Made by a program: the position numbers and the translations under genes. A stretch of DNA of 64,000 nucleotides. It comes from Cercospora beticola (taxonomy: Eukaryota > Ascomycota > Dothideomycetes > Mycosphaerellales > Mycosphaerellaceae). The stretch spans positions 4,216,001-4,280,000 of the forward strand of contig NC_088936.1 in the NCBI RefSeq assembly GCF_033473495.1. The letters run 5' to 3'. The first letter of the stretch is position 1; the number at the start of each line of letters is the position of its first letter. The notes below the pieces were generated by a model, which saw nothing but the letters and a program-made list of their open reading frames with translations, was not told the DNA's origin and ran no database searches. Shown piece after piece: positions 63,234-64,000 of the stretch.

Positions 63234-64000
63234 TTATACTCGCAGCCATGGATGCTCCAACAGCTCCAATGCTGAAAGTCGCTCGCGTGGATCCCATCTC
63301 AGCATACTGCGCAGAAAATCAAAGAAGAGCGGCATATCCATCGTCATCTCCACTCGATCTTCCAAGTCCATACGCTCTATCTTGCCGTGCCTCCAATGAT
63401 CTGAGAGAACCTGTCAGCCACGCTAGACACTGCAATTTCAGTCGCAGCGACAACCACTCACCATTACTATCAAAGTACTCATCCCGTCGAGAACAGCGCT
63501 GAAGAAATTCGTCAGGCGGAGGGCCCAGGTAGCGCAACATTAATTCGAGCGAGGTTTCTTGCGACTTCTCTCCGAAAAGTCGTTCTCCAAGAACAAGTTC
63601 CCAGATCTACAAGCACACACTAATCGTCAGCCACAGCCTTACGCAGAAGAAGGATGAAGGATAGTGAACTGACCAAAACACCCAAGCTCCATATATCGAT
63701 CTTGGAATCCCAACTCGCTCCGAGCATGACTTCCGGTGCTCGATACGGCAGTGCTTGCACCAAGCCTTCATGTGGCGGCTTCCCAAGTTTTGCGGATCCT
63801 AGATCGCAGAGAATGGGAAAAGTGAGCTCATCTTGAAACATTTGGCGAGACGTGTAGACTGGCGCGCCATCAGCGTTTGTTCTGATCGTGCTCGGATTTT
63901 CGGCCTCGGCAGCAGAAACGAAGGCGTCAAGTATTTCCTTTTCGTTATCAGGAAGTGTCAGCTGGATGTTGTCAAGCTTCAGGTCTGTTTGTAAGTCATT
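63234..64000 (-). CDS. SRPK-like protein kinase, 5' part outside window
   Basis: C-terminal part of a Ser/Thr kinase of the SR-protein kinase type. Exons seen: 63674 to beyond 64000, 63462-63606 and 63234-63400 (introns of 67 and 61 nt). The catalytic loop TDLKLDNIQL is at the right edge. ILCDLGSAKLG is the DFG-equivalent (DLG), YRAPEVMLG the APE motif, and DIWSLGVL/IWELVLGERLF is joined across the first intron. FFDFLRSMLRWDPRERLSAL and EHPWL end the kinase fold. The HxDLKxDN and DLG forms fit SRPK and the related fungal-expanded kinases. SR proteins such as the one at 11-12.7 kb are the expected class of substrate. Confidence 0.85.

Noticed and set aside
1..64000. CRISPR array, bacterial operon or prophage features
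   Set aside because: No regularly spaced repeats; gene structure is clearly eukaryotic.

Overview
The window is nuclear DNA of a filamentous ascomycete. Genes carry short spliceosomal introns (about 48-125 nt) with GT..AG ends. The families present are typical of Pezizomycotina: a HET-domain protein, a fungalysin (M36) protease, a CYP65-like P450, a POT peptide transporter, C-8 sterol isomerase and a CutA-like nucleotidyltransferase. Gene content and the F-box-like paralog family suggest a Dothideomycete, perhaps a Mycosphaerella relative; that placement is inference.

Layout. 1-8.7 kb: an accessory block of five minus-strand F-box-like paralogs (two of them broken) interrupted by a plus-strand cytochrome P450. 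8.7-10.9 kb: gene-poor, with three tRNA-like elements whose acceptor, D and T arms are intact but whose anticodon loop holds a large insert. 11-21.7 kb: housekeeping genes: a two-RRM SR-type splicing factor with microexons, mitochondrial ETF-ubiquinone oxidoreductase, an FAD amine/imino-acid oxidase, an OMS1-like mitochondrial methyltransferase and TATA-binding protein. 21.7-24.4 kb: no gene seen. 24.4-36.7 kb: F-box protein, secreted fungalysin, Cid1/CutA-like nucleotidyltransferase and TFIIF alpha (divergent pair), a small Cys-rich secreted candidate and one more short F-box-like protein. 37-47.3 kb: POT transporter (one intron carries a foldback element), secreted type-B carboxylesterase, class II aldolase, SDR and FGGY ketose kinase; the last three could form a polyol-to-ketose-phosphate-to-aldol cleavage route. 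47.9-64 kb: EMC10, a sulfotransferase-like protein, a GT31-like Golgi glycosyltransferase, a decaying HET gene, a Ufd1/zinc-finger/AZUL/UBA-like protein, a conserved fungal protein of unknown function, ERG2 and an SRPK-like kinase cut by the right edge.

Exon structures were worked out by hand from splice signals and protein continuity. They are strongest where a conserved family motif crosses the junction (P450 heme loop, RRM1, TBP, POT, ERG2). Several genes begin at an ATG inside the longest open frame, because that frame starts at a non-ATG codon or far upstream of the recognisable domain. The most unusual observations are the tRNA-like elements with inserts, the 6-nt and 18-nt microexons in the SR gene, the intronic foldback element, and the decay pattern of the F-box-like paralogs.
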